Position numbers and translations under genes: made by a program. Shown here one piece after another: positions 8,324 through 15,408 of a stretch of 58,814 nucleotides of DNA. Each line of letters starts with the position of its first letter. Position 1 is the stretch's first letter. The stretch is from Massilia glaciei (GTDB taxonomy: Bacteria > Pseudomonadota > Gammaproteobacteria > Burkholderiales > Burkholderiaceae_D), in assembly GCF_003011895.2 (NCBI RefSeq), contig NZ_PXWF02000191.1, positions 1-58,814 on the forward strand. The letters are read 5' to 3'. The notes under the pieces were generated by a model. That model did not search any database, was not told the origin of the DNA, and saw nothing but the letters and a program-made list of their open reading frames with translations.

Positions 8324-10189
8324 CTATGCGCCGAGGTAGGCTTCTTGGACCGCCTGGTTGGCCTGGATTTCGGCGGCGCTGCCGCGCGCGAGCACCTGGC
8401 CGAAGTTGAGCACCGTGATGCTGTCGGAGAGCTCCATGACGACGTCCATGTGGTGCTCGATGAGCACGACGGCGATGCCGTGCTCCTTGATCAGGAGGAT
8501 CAGGGCCTTGAGCGCGGCCAGGTCGGCCCCGCGCAGGCCGGCGGCCGGCTCGTCGAGCAGCAGCAGCATGGGGTTGCAGGCCAGGGCCCGGGCGACCTCG
8601 AGGAAACGCTGCTGGCCGTACGACAGGTTGCGCGCGAGCTGGTGCGCGTGGGCGGCCAGGCCGACGGTCTCGAGCAGCGCCATGGCGCGGCCGTTGGCAT
8701 GCTTGTCGATCGAGTGGTGCATCCCGGCCAATACGTTGTCGAGCACCGACAGGTCGCCGAACACCTGCAGGTTCTGGAACGTGCGCGAGATGCCGAGCAT
8801 GGCGATCTTGGTGGTCTTGGCGTTGGCGAGCGAAGCGCCGTCGAAGAACACGGCGCCGGCGCTCGGCTGGTACAGCGCCGTGAGCACGTTCATCGTGGTC
8901 GACTTGCCCGCGCCGTTGGGGCCGATCAGGGCCATCACCGTGCCCGAGGCGACCGAGAACGAGACGTCGGTCATCGCGTTGAAGCCGCCGAACGACATCG
9001 TCACGCCGCGCACGTCGAGCAGCGCCGCCGACGGCGCCCCGAGCACCCGCCGGATCCCGGTGCTGCCGTCGGACGGCACCGATTTGTGGGCCGGCACATA
9101 CTTGGGCAGCAGGCCCATGACGCCGTTGCCCAGGTACGACACCACCATCAGCACGATGGCGCCGTAGATCGCCAGCCGGTGCTCGTTGAGGTCCTCGACC
9201 CAGACCGACAGCGCCAGCATGCCCAGCGCGAAGGCGAGCGGCACCAGCATCGAGCGCAACCCGGGCCAGCCGGTGGCGCGGTAGCGCAGCGCGGCGCTGG
9301 CGGCGATCGCGGCCAGGGTCAGGCCGGCGAAGATCCGGAACGTCGTGTGGTTGCCCAGCACGTCGGGGAACACCACCACGAAGGCGGCGCCCAGGATCGG
9401 TCCGAAGGTCGACTTCCTGCCGCCGAACAGGGCCGCCATCAGGAACATCAGGCTCATCTCGAAGCCGAACGAATCGGGGAACAGCACGCCCTGGCTGTAC
9501 ACGTACAGCAGCCCGGCCAGGCCGCCGAAGGCGCCCGAGAGCACGAACGCGAGCTGCTTGTGCCAGGCGGTGCCGATGCCCATGCAATCGGTCGCGATGG
9601 GCGAATCGCGCAGCGCCTCGAACGCGCGCCCGGTGCGCGAGTGGACGATCCAGTGCGCCACCAGCAGCGCCAGCGCCAGGCTCGCCAGGATCAGGTAGTA
9701 GAAGTTCCACGACGTCATGGCGTGCCCGAACAGCGTCTGCGCCTCGGGCGCGAGCTCCATCCCGCTCTGGCCGCCGGTGACGTCGGACGCCTGCGACAGG
9801 AACACGTAGACGATGCGGCCAAAGGCGAAGGTGGTCAGCACCAGGAACGGGCCGTTCACGCGCAGCAGCGGGAACGAGATCAGCCAGGCCGCCAGCGCGC
9901 CGGCCCCGATCGACAGCGGCAGGGCGAGCGCCAGCGGCAGGCCCAGGTGCAGGTTGGTCCAGCCGGCCGCGTACGCGCCCAGGCCGAACAGGGCCGCGTG
10001 GCCGACGCTGACCTCGCCCGTGTAGCCGGTGACGAAGTCGAGCCCCTTGAGGGCGATCGCGTACATGCCGATCAACGACAGCACCGTGAGCTCGTAGCCG
10101 GACGGCTGCAGCAGCGGCACCGCGACCGCGGCCAGCGCCAGCGCCAGCAGCGTGATGCCTATATCGAAAGGAAAATTCTTCGTGTTCAT
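8324..10189 (-). CDS. livM-livG: Fused branched-chain amino acid-type permease and ATPase (LivM-LivG)
   Basis: One 621-residue chain combines a LivM permease (about residues 1-330: many hydrophobic segments, with the motif TGYTGEVSVGHAALFGLGAY) and a LivG ATPase (about 375-621: Walker A GPNGAGKSTT, Q-loop QNLQVF, signature LSYGQQRF, Walker B MLLLLDEPAAGL, then the LIEHHMDVVMEL switch). The ATG at 10189 is preferred over an upstream in-frame start because AGGAACC precedes it and the protein then begins at the first membrane helix. The gene follows livH by 43 bp and precedes livF by 12 bp. LivM-LivG fusions are known in some proteobacteria. With livF broken, LivG would have to work as a homodimer or the importer is dead. 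Confidence 0.92.
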   Translation of the reverse strand: MNTKNFPFDIGITLLALALAAVAVPLLQPSGYELTVLSLIGMYAIALKGLDFVTGYTGEVSVGHAALFGLGAYAAGWTNLHLGLPLALALPLSIGAGALAAWLISFPLLRVNGPFLVLTTFAFGRIVYVFLSQASDVTGGQSGMELAPEAQTLFGHAMTSWNFYYLILASLALALLVAHWIVHSRTGRAFEALRDSPIATDCMGIGTAWHKQLAFVLSGAFGGLAGLLYVYSQGVLFPDSFGFEMSLMFLMAALFGGRKSTFGPILGAAFVVVFPDVLGNHTTFRIFAGLTLAAIAASAALRYRATGWPGLRSMLVPLAFALGMLALSVWVEDLNEHRLAIYGAIVLMVVSYLGNGVMGLLPKYVPAHKSVPSDGSTGIRRVLGAPSAALLDVRGVTMSFGGFNAMTDVSFSVASGTVMALIGPNGAGKSTTMNVLTALYQPSAGAVFFDGASLANAKTTKIAMLGISRTFQNLQVFGDLSVLDNVLAGMHHSIDKHANGRAMALLETVGLAAHAHQLARNLSYGQQRFLEVARALACNPMLLLLDEPAAGLRGADLAALKALILLIKEHGIAVVLIEHHMDVVMELSDSITVLNFGQVLARGSAAEIQANQAVQEAYLGA

Positions 10190-10232
10190 GGTGGTTCCTG
10201 GTTCAGACTTTCTTGATGGTTGCCTTGCCAAA

Positions 10233-11078
10233 CTACCCGGTGGGACGGACCGAGAGCATCAGCAGCAGCAACAGCAGGCCGGGGATCTCCTTGTAGCGCG
10301 ACGAGACGGCGTAGGCGGTGACGGCGTCGAGCACGCCGATGAACAGGCCGCCGACGAGCACCCCGCGCACCGAGGTCAGGCCGCCGAGCACCGCGACCTG
10401 GAACGCCTTGAGCCCGAGCACCACGCCCATCGAGGCGCTGGTGGTCGTCAGCGGCGCGATCAGCAGGCCGGCCAGGCCGGCCAGCGCGCCCGAGAGCGCG
10501 TACGATCCGGACACCACCGCCGACGAGCGGATGCCCATCAGTTCGGCCGTGGCGCTGTTGATGGCGACCGCCGTGACCGCCTTGCCGTGGCGGGTGCGGG
10601 CCATGAACCAGCCGAGCGCGAGCACCGCCAGCAGCACCGTGCCCATGGTCAGCAGCTCCATCGGCAGGATCAGGATGCCGGCCAGCTCGAACGGCGTGTT
10701 GGCGAACGGCGCGGCGACGGCCAGGTCGTCCTTGCCCCAGATCGCCTCGAAGGCGTTCTTGAGCACCAGCGGCCCGAGCGCGATGGTGCCGAGGATCCAG
10801 CCCGACTCCGAGCCGCGCCGAATGGCCGGGGCCACGGCGGCGTAGTAGGTGAACAGGCCGAGCCCGGCGCCGGCCAGCGCCACCACCGGCAGCGCGCCCC
10901 AGAACGTGATCAGCGGCGCGAGCGTGAAGCCGAGCAGGCCGCCCAGCGCGACCGCCTCGCCCTGGCCGAAATTGAGCGTCTTCGAGGTGCTGTAGGTTGC
11001 CTGGTAGCCGAGCGCGATCACGCTGTAGATCAGGCCGAGCACCATGCCCGCGAAGACGACCTGAAAGAAATTGCTCAT
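10233..11078 (-). CDS. livH: Branched-chain amino acid-type ABC permease LivH
   Basis: The 281-residue membrane protein has the LivH pattern: an N-terminal helix, YSTSKTLNFGQGEAVALGG near residue 30-48, and the cytoplasmic-loop motif GLKAFQVAVLGGL near the C-terminus that contacts the ATPase. The ATG at 11078 (MSNFFQVV) is chosen over an upstream in-frame codon because the upstream stretch is proline/arginine rich and unlike the family. It is the first membrane subunit of the operon, 131 bp after the cache-domain protein gene. It should pair with the LivM half of the fused protein to form the translocation path. Confidence 0.9.
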   Translation of the reverse strand: MSNFFQVVFAGMVLGLIYSVIALGYQATYSTSKTLNFGQGEAVALGGLLGFTLAPLITFWGALPVVALAGAGLGLFTYYAAVAPAIRRGSESGWILGTIALGPLVLKNAFEAIWGKDDLAVAAPFANTPFELAGILILPMELLTMGTVLLAVLALGWFMARTRHGKAVTAVAINSATAELMGIRSSAVVSGSYALSGALAGLAGLLIAPLTTTSASMGVVLGLKAFQVAVLGGLTSVRGVLVGGLFIGVLDAVTAYAVSSRYKEIPGLLLLLLMLSVRPTG

Positions 11079-11209
11079 CACCGTGCCTTGTCGAGAAAGT
11101 GGAAAAAGAGGGGAAAAAGGGCGTGGGGATCCGGCGCCCACGCGGCGGTGGACGCTCGGAATCGCTTGTGTTCAGGCCGTGGCGCGTCCGCGCCCGGCAG
11201 GGGTGGGCC

Positions 11210-11671
11210 CTATTTGTAGACGCCGGCGCCTACGATCAGGTCGCCGGTCCTTTCCACGCAGGCGGCCTTGGGTTCGACCGTTTTGGTGGCCGGGTTGGGC
11301 CATTTGTACTCGACCCAGGCGCTGCCGGCCGGGCTTTGCGCGGCGCCGATGAAGCCGCGGATGATGTATTTGCCGTCGATGTCGCGCATGTCGCGCAGGT
11401 TCTTGCCCACCATTTTCGGGTTGACGCCGTGCGCCACCGCGACCCCGTCCATGTCGTAGACAAACACGTACAGGTCGCGGTCGTGGAAGGCGGCGTTGGC
11501 CGGGTCGGCGAACTCGGCGAACGCCTTGGCGTGGCCCTGCGAGGCGATCAGCGCGATCGCCCGCTTGGTCATCGCGACCGCCTCGCCCGGGGTTCCCTTG
11601 GGGGCGGCCGCGGCCGGGGGGGATGTCAGAAAATTGAGGAGCAGCAGCAGTGCGGCCAGGGCGGTTTTCAT
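11210..11671 (-). CDS. Secreted stand-alone single-cache domain protein
   Basis: The 153-residue product has a signal peptide (MKTALAALLLLLNFL...) and one cache domain: DRDLYVFVYDMDGVAVAHG, NPKMVGKNLRDMRD and the terminal GDLIVGAGVYK are the usual three blocks. There is no output domain and no membrane anchor besides the signal, so it should be a soluble periplasmic ligand binder. It heads the liv-type operon that ends in a cache-domain kinase, so it may buffer or present the same ligand; that link is inference from neighbourhood. The ATG is preceded by AAGGAGACGAGAA. Confidence 0.85.
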   Translation of the reverse strand: MKTALAALLLLLNFLTSPPAAAAPKGTPGEAVAMTKRAIALIASQGHAKAFAEFADPANAAFHDRDLYVFVYDMDGVAVAHGVNPKMVGKNLRDMRDIDGKYIIRGFIGAAQSPAGSAWVEYKWPNPATKTVEPKAACVERTGDLIVGAGVYK

Positions 11672-11961
11672 TTCTCGTCTCCTTCGTTGTTGTTCGAACC
11701 TGCGTCAGCCGATCTTTGTCGGTGTACGGATTATCGCGCCGATGGGGACGGACTTCTTCAGTAGCACTACGTAGTGGCGGTAGGTACTAATTGCTGCGCG
11801 GCGGCGCCGGGTTGGCGCGACACGCTCGAGGAGATGATATGAGGGAAGATGGCAGGGGTGCGGGCGCCGGCGCCGCATCGGCTGAACCGGCGCCGTGCGT
11901 GCAGATGGAATGCGCGGCACGAATCGAGGCGCCGGCATGGCGCAGAGGGGAAAGCGACCCT
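11672..11961. other. Intergenic region between two minus-strand genes
   Basis: About 290 bp with no credible gene. It holds the candidate liv promoter described separately and the 3' side of the serine hydrolase gene. No terminator with a clear T-run was found. Confidence 0.5.
11730..11776 (-). promoter_or_regulatory. Candidate promoter and palindromic operator of the liv-type operon
   Basis: On the minus strand a perfect 12-bp palindrome CACTACGTAGTG (11765-11776) lies upstream of a GATAAT -10-like hexamer (11730-11735), about 58 bp before the cache-protein start. The palindrome would be centred near -47, the usual place for an activator. The terminal gene of the operon is a kinase of the class that partners NarL-type regulators, so such a regulator is a candidate binder. 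Only the palindrome itself is certain. Confidence 0.4.
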
Positions 11962-13065
11962 TCAGAGAACGGATGGAATGATGAATTGCCTCAGCAGCTC
12001 CCTGCCCTGCGCGGCTTGGGACGAATTGTAGTTCTCGCCGGTGAACACGGCGACCAAATCGAGCTCCGGGACCACGAAGATCAATTGGCCGCCATTGCCG
12101 TTGGCGAAATGAACGTCGAGCATGCGCTCCTTGTATGGGTACGGCTGGCGCCACCAAAGGTACCCATAGCCGTCGCCGTTGGCCCAGAGCGTTTGATCGC
12201 CGGTCGACTGCGCGATCCACGACTCGGACACCAGTTGCACACCATTCCATTTGCCCTTTTGCAGGACCAGTTGCCCGATCTTGGCCATGTCGCGCGGCCG
12301 CAGGCGCAAATGCCCGCCGGTGTCGGTCTGGCGTTGCTCATCGAAATCGGCCCAGCGCGCGCCGGCCACCTGCAGCGGACCGAACAGGAATGCGTCCGCG
12401 AAATCGGGCACCTTGCGCTTGCTCGCCTCCGAGATCACGCGCCCCAGCGCGACCACGCCGCCGGTGCAATACGAAGGCCTGCCGCCCGGCGCCGTCAGTG
12501 CCGGCAGATTGAGGAAGAATTGCACCCAGTCGCGGCTCCGGTACATCTTGTCCTCCTGGCCGGGCGAGTTGTCGTCCTTGTCATTGCAGGCCAGTCCGCT
12601 GCTCATCGTCAACAAGTGCTTGAGCGTGATGTTGTGCCCGAGCGCGGGCGCCCCGGCGTAGCCGGCGGCCAGATGCGTGCTGATGGGCTGGTCGACCCCG
12701 GCGAGCATACCCTTGTCGATCGCGATCCCGACCATCAGCGAGGTGATGCTCTTGGTCGCCGAGCGCATGTCGTGCAGGCTGTCCTTGGTGTAGCCGCTCC
12801 AGTACTGTTCCACCACCGGTTTTCCGTGGCGCAGCACCAGCATGCTGGCCAAAAGGTGCTCCCCGGGCGCAGGCAGCGAATTGATGGCACGTTGGAGCAT
12901 GGCGCCATCCATCCCCACCTCGGCCGCCGGCACCAGCGTCCATTGTTCATTGGGGGGTGGCGCCACCGTGTCGTTGGGCGATGGGTCTCCGCGCGCCCCG
13001 CCGCCGCAGCCCTGCAAGAACGCGGCACAGATGCCGGACACCGCCAGCGCAAGCAGCTTGTTCAT
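11962..13065 (-). CDS. Serine hydrolase of the beta-lactamase/class C family, lipoprotein
   Basis: The 367-residue protein starts with a lipoprotein signal (lipobox LQGC, C20) and a short linker rich in glycine and proline. The catalytic S-x-x-K is MRSATKS (S102, K105). A YCTGG segment stands where class C enzymes have YxN, and GNGGQ near the C-terminus stands for the third motif. Proteins of this type act as esterases or peptidases on small amides and esters more often than as true beta-lactamases. It is probably anchored in a membrane facing the periplasm. It is transcribed divergently from the two-component genes starting at 13187, sharing a 121-bp region that contains the tandem repeats. 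The physiological substrate is unknown. Confidence 0.88.
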   Translation of the reverse strand: MNKLLALAVSGICAAFLQGCGGGARGDPSPNDTVAPPPNEQWTLVPAAEVGMDGAMLQRAINSLPAPGEHLLASMLVLRHGKPVVEQYWSGYTKDSLHDMRSATKSITSLMVGIAIDKGMLAGVDQPISTHLAAGYAGAPALGHNITLKHLLTMSSGLACNDKDDNSPGQEDKMYRSRDWVQFFLNLPALTAPGGRPSYCTGGVVALGRVISEASKRKVPDFADAFLFGPLQVAGARWADFDEQRQTDTGGHLRLRPRDMAKIGQLVLQKGKWNGVQLVSESWIAQSTGDQTLWANGDGYGYLWWRQPYPYKERMLDVHFANGNGGQLIFVVPELDLVAVFTGENYNSSQAAQGRELLRQFIIPSVL

Positions 13066-13116
13066 TTGTTGATCCCTTATTTGTTGAATGCCCCGATCAT
13101 ACGCAGGCGAAGCTGT

Positions 13117-13163
13117 GGCTTAGCTTAAGGGCTTAGCTTAAGGGCTTAGCTTAAGGGCTTAAG
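13117..13163. repeat. 13-bp tandem repeat, 3.6 units, in the two-component promoter
   Basis: GGCTTAGCTTAAG is repeated three times perfectly and is followed by a partial unit GGCTTAAG. Each unit carries CTTAG and CTTAAG half-sites, the kind of core (CTTAA) bound by PmrA/QseB-type response regulators. It ends 11 bp before the -10 hexamer. Confidence 0.95.
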
Positions 13164-13174
13164 GCGGCCCCGGC

Positions 13175-13187
13175 TATAATCACCCGA
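13175..13187 (+). promoter_or_regulatory. -10 element of an apparently leaderless promoter
   Basis: A perfect TATAAT at 13175-13180 sits 6 bp before the ATG at 13187, so transcription would start at or next to the A of the start codon. No -35 consensus lies 17 bp upstream (the sequence there is TAAGGG, inside the CTTAAG repeats), and no Shine-Dalgarno sequence fits. A regulator-dependent, leaderless transcript is the simplest reading. Confidence 0.6.
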
Positions 13188-13843
13188 TGCACATACTGAT
13201 GATCGAAGACGACCTGGACCTGGGACTGGCCCTGCAGCGCGCCTTGAAGGCGGCGGGCCTGAGCAGCGAGTGGCTGCGCAGCATCGCCGCTGCCGCCGAG
13301 CCGTTCGACACGCGGCCCTACGATTGCGTGCTGCTCGACCTGACGCTGCCCGACGGCACCGGAATGGACTTGCTCAGGCGCTGGCGGCGCAACGGCATGG
13401 CGGTGCCCGTCATCGTCATCACGGCCAAGGCATTGCTCGAGGACCGGCTAGCCGGACTCGACGAGGGCGCCGACGATTTCATCGTCAAGCCCTTCGCCAC
13501 GGCCGAGCTGGTGGCGCGGGTGCGCGCCGTCCTGCGCCGCCACGCCAAGCAGGCGAGCAACGTCTGGACCCTCGGCGAGCTCGAGATCGAACCGCGCAAA
13601 TTCGAGGCCAGGCTCAATGGCACCAGGCTCGACCTCTCCCCGCGCGAGTTCCACCTGATACTCGAGCTGGCGCGCGAGCCGGGCGCGGTGGTGCCCAAGT
13701 GCGAGCTGTCGCAGCGCCTCGAACCACTGGGCGACCCAGTCGACTTCGGCGCGATCGAGGTCCATGTGTCCAACCTCCGGCGCAAGATCGGCGCCGGGCG
13801 CATCCAGACCGTGCGCGGCATCGGCTACCTGCTCGCCGTATGA
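13187..13843 (+). CDS. OmpR/PhoB-family response regulator
   Basis: The 218-residue regulator has a receiver domain (acid pocket IEDDLD, phospho-acceptor LLDLTLPDG with D51, and VKPF lysine) and a C-terminal winged helix (LSPREFHLILELA, VHVSNLRRKIG, TVRGIGYLL). It resembles the QseB/PmrA/TctD group. The stop codon overlaps the start of the histidine kinase gene (ATGA), so the pair is translationally coupled. The tandem CTTAAG half-sites just upstream suggest autoregulation. The ATG lies immediately after the -10 element with no ribosome binding site. Confidence 0.93.
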   Translation: MHILMIEDDLDLGLALQRALKAAGLSSEWLRSIAAAAEPFDTRPYDCVLLDLTLPDGTGMDLLRRWRRNGMAVPVIVITAKALLEDRLAGLDEGADDFIVKPFATAELVARVRAVLRRHAKQASNVWTLGELEIEPRKFEARLNGTRLDLSPREFHLILELAREPGAVVPKCELSQRLEPLGDPVDFGAIEVHVSNLRRKIGAGRIQTVRGIGYLLAV

Positions 13844-15186
13844 GGCCGTGGCCGCGTCCAACCCTGGTCCGGCGCGTGTTCCTGTCGCTGCTGGCGGCCT
13901 CCTGCGTGATCTGGATCGCCACCATGTCGCTCATCCTGGCCGACAACCTCGGCCACGGCAAAACCAGCGAGGAGCTCACCAGCCTGAGCGGCTATCTGGT
14001 CGACGGCCTGGCCGGGATCGACGAACCCGGCGCCGCGCGCGCGTTCGTGCTCGGCGCCATCGGAGAAACCCATCGCGACGCCTACAACTGGCGCAATTTC
14101 AAGCTCATCAAGATGCAGCTCACCGACCGGGGCGGGCGGGTGCTGCTGTCGAACCTGCGCAAGGGCGAGCCGCCGCTGGCGGGCGCGGCCGGGCGCATCG
14201 ACAGCATCCGCCAGGGCCGCATGCTGCTGGCGCGCGGCGACACGGCGCGCTGGACGATCCACATCGCCCTGCCCCAGCACGATTTCACGGGGATCCTGCG
14301 CGACGACTGGCTGTCCCTGACCCTGACCATCCTGATCGCCTTCCCGATCATATTCATCCCCGTGTGGCTGGCCATCGCGACCGGAATGCGGCCGCTGCGC
14401 CAGATGTCGGAACGGATCGCCGCGCGCGGCGCCGACGACCTCTCGCCGCTCGGTTTCGACCCGCAATACGCGGAGATGAAACCGCTGGCCGCCTCGATCG
14501 ACAGCCTGCTGCTGCAGCTGCGCAACAAGATCAGCCGCGAGCAGGCCTTCGTCCAGGACGCCGCGCACGAACTGCGAACGCCGATCGCCGTCATCTCGGC
14601 GCAGACCCACGTGATGAGCATGGCCAGCAGCGAGCGGGACCGGCGCGAGGCCGAGGAGCAGATGGACCAGGCGATCGCCCGCTCGGCGCACCTGATCACC
14701 CAACTGCTCGACCTGGCCAAGCTCGACGGCAAGCCGGCGCAGCCCGGCGTCACGCTCGACCTGGCGCGGTTGCTGCGCCAGGACCTGGCCCAGCGCGCGC
14801 CGCTGGCGTTGGCGAAGGGCGTCGGCCTGTCGCTCGAGGCGCCGGACGCCCTGATGGCGCGCCTCGAGCCGCAGGCGCTGCGCTCGGTGCTGCACAACCT
14901 GGTCGACAACGCGCTGCGCTATGTCGGGCCGGGGGGGCGGGTGGCCGTGGGCCTGAGCCAGGCGCACGGCCGGTTGACGCTGTCGGTCGAGGACGACGGC
15001 CCCGGCATCGCCCCGGAACTGCGTGAACTGGTGTTCGAGCGCTTTTACCGTTGCGCCGGGAATGACGCGTCCGGCGCCGGCCTGGGGCTGGCGATCGCGC
15101 GCCAGGCCGCCGCCAGGCTCGATGGCACGCTGCGGCTCGGCGCCGGCGCCGGCGGGCGCGGATGCCTGTTCACGCTTACGATCTGA
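13840..15186 (+). CDS. Sensor histidine kinase, QseC-like
   Basis: The 448-residue kinase has a membrane helix (about 12-34), a periplasmic loop, a second helix (about 160-185), a short HAMP-like linker, HisKA with DAAHELRTPIAV (H243) and an HATPase domain (NLVDNALRYV, DDGPGIAP, GAGLGLAIAR). It overlaps the regulator gene by 4 bp and should phosphorylate it. The ATG at 13840 begins MRPWPRPTLVRRVF directly before the first helix; longer frames upstream are shadows of the regulator gene. The signal is unknown. Members of this group sense cations, peptides or organic acids. Confidence 0.92.
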   Translation: MRPWPRPTLVRRVFLSLLAASCVIWIATMSLILADNLGHGKTSEELTSLSGYLVDGLAGIDEPGAARAFVLGAIGETHRDAYNWRNFKLIKMQLTDRGGRVLLSNLRKGEPPLAGAAGRIDSIRQGRMLLARGDTARWTIHIALPQHDFTGILRDDWLSLTLTILIAFPIIFIPVWLAIATGMRPLRQMSERIAARGADDLSPLGFDPQYAEMKPLAASIDSLLLQLRNKISREQAFVQDAAHELRTPIAVISAQTHVMSMASSERDRREAEEQMDQAIARSAHLITQLLDLAKLDGKPAQPGVTLDLARLLRQDLAQRAPLALAKGVGLSLEAPDALMARLEPQALRSVLHNLVDNALRYVGPGGRVAVGLSQAHGRLTLSVEDDGPGIAPELRELVFERFYRCAGNDASGAGLGLAIARQAAARLDGTLRLGAGAGGRGCLFTLTI

Positions 15187-15408
15187 GAGGCTGAAACCTC
15201 ACGGCGGCATCGCGATTGCCGCGGCCAGGGTCGTGACCAGGAACAGCAGGTGGTCCGGGCCGGACAAGATTGCCCCCACTTGCCGGCCGCCCTGCCGCCG
15301 GCGGGCCGTGCGCCCCCCGTTTTTGGCGCGAAAAAAAAAGCCGGACGAGTCCGGCGTTTTTTCTGCATCGGCGGCGCCGCCGCCAACACGGCGCGGGGCC
15401 CGGACGGC
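15187..15408. other. Convergent intergenic region with possible HupE-like relic
   Basis: Between the convergent kinase and amylase genes. Besides the terminator, the minus strand near 15188-15290 reads AILSGPDHLLFLVTTLAA, a pattern like the GxDHLLFLL helix of HupE/UreJ membrane proteins, ending at a stop. It has no start or remainder of the gene and may be chance. The kinase TGA stop is followed by GAGGCTGA, as at the end of the livF MITE. Confidence 0.3.
15331..15366. terminator. Bidirectional intrinsic terminator
   Basis: Stem GCCGGA / TCCGGC with loop CGAG (15340-15355), flanked by nine A's on the left and GTTTTTT on the right. It can stop transcription from both the two-component operon and the amylase gene. 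Confidence 0.85.

Noticed and set aside
11962-13065. True class C beta-lactamase
   Set aside because: It has a lipoprotein signal, YCT instead of YxN and GNGGQ instead of KTG, more like an esterase or peptidase-type serine hydrolase.
15183-15200. Possible third MITE end (TGA-GAGGCTGA) after the QseC-like kinase, also near 4112
   Set aside because: No matching inverted end within 200 bp, so a solitary 11-bp match may be chance.
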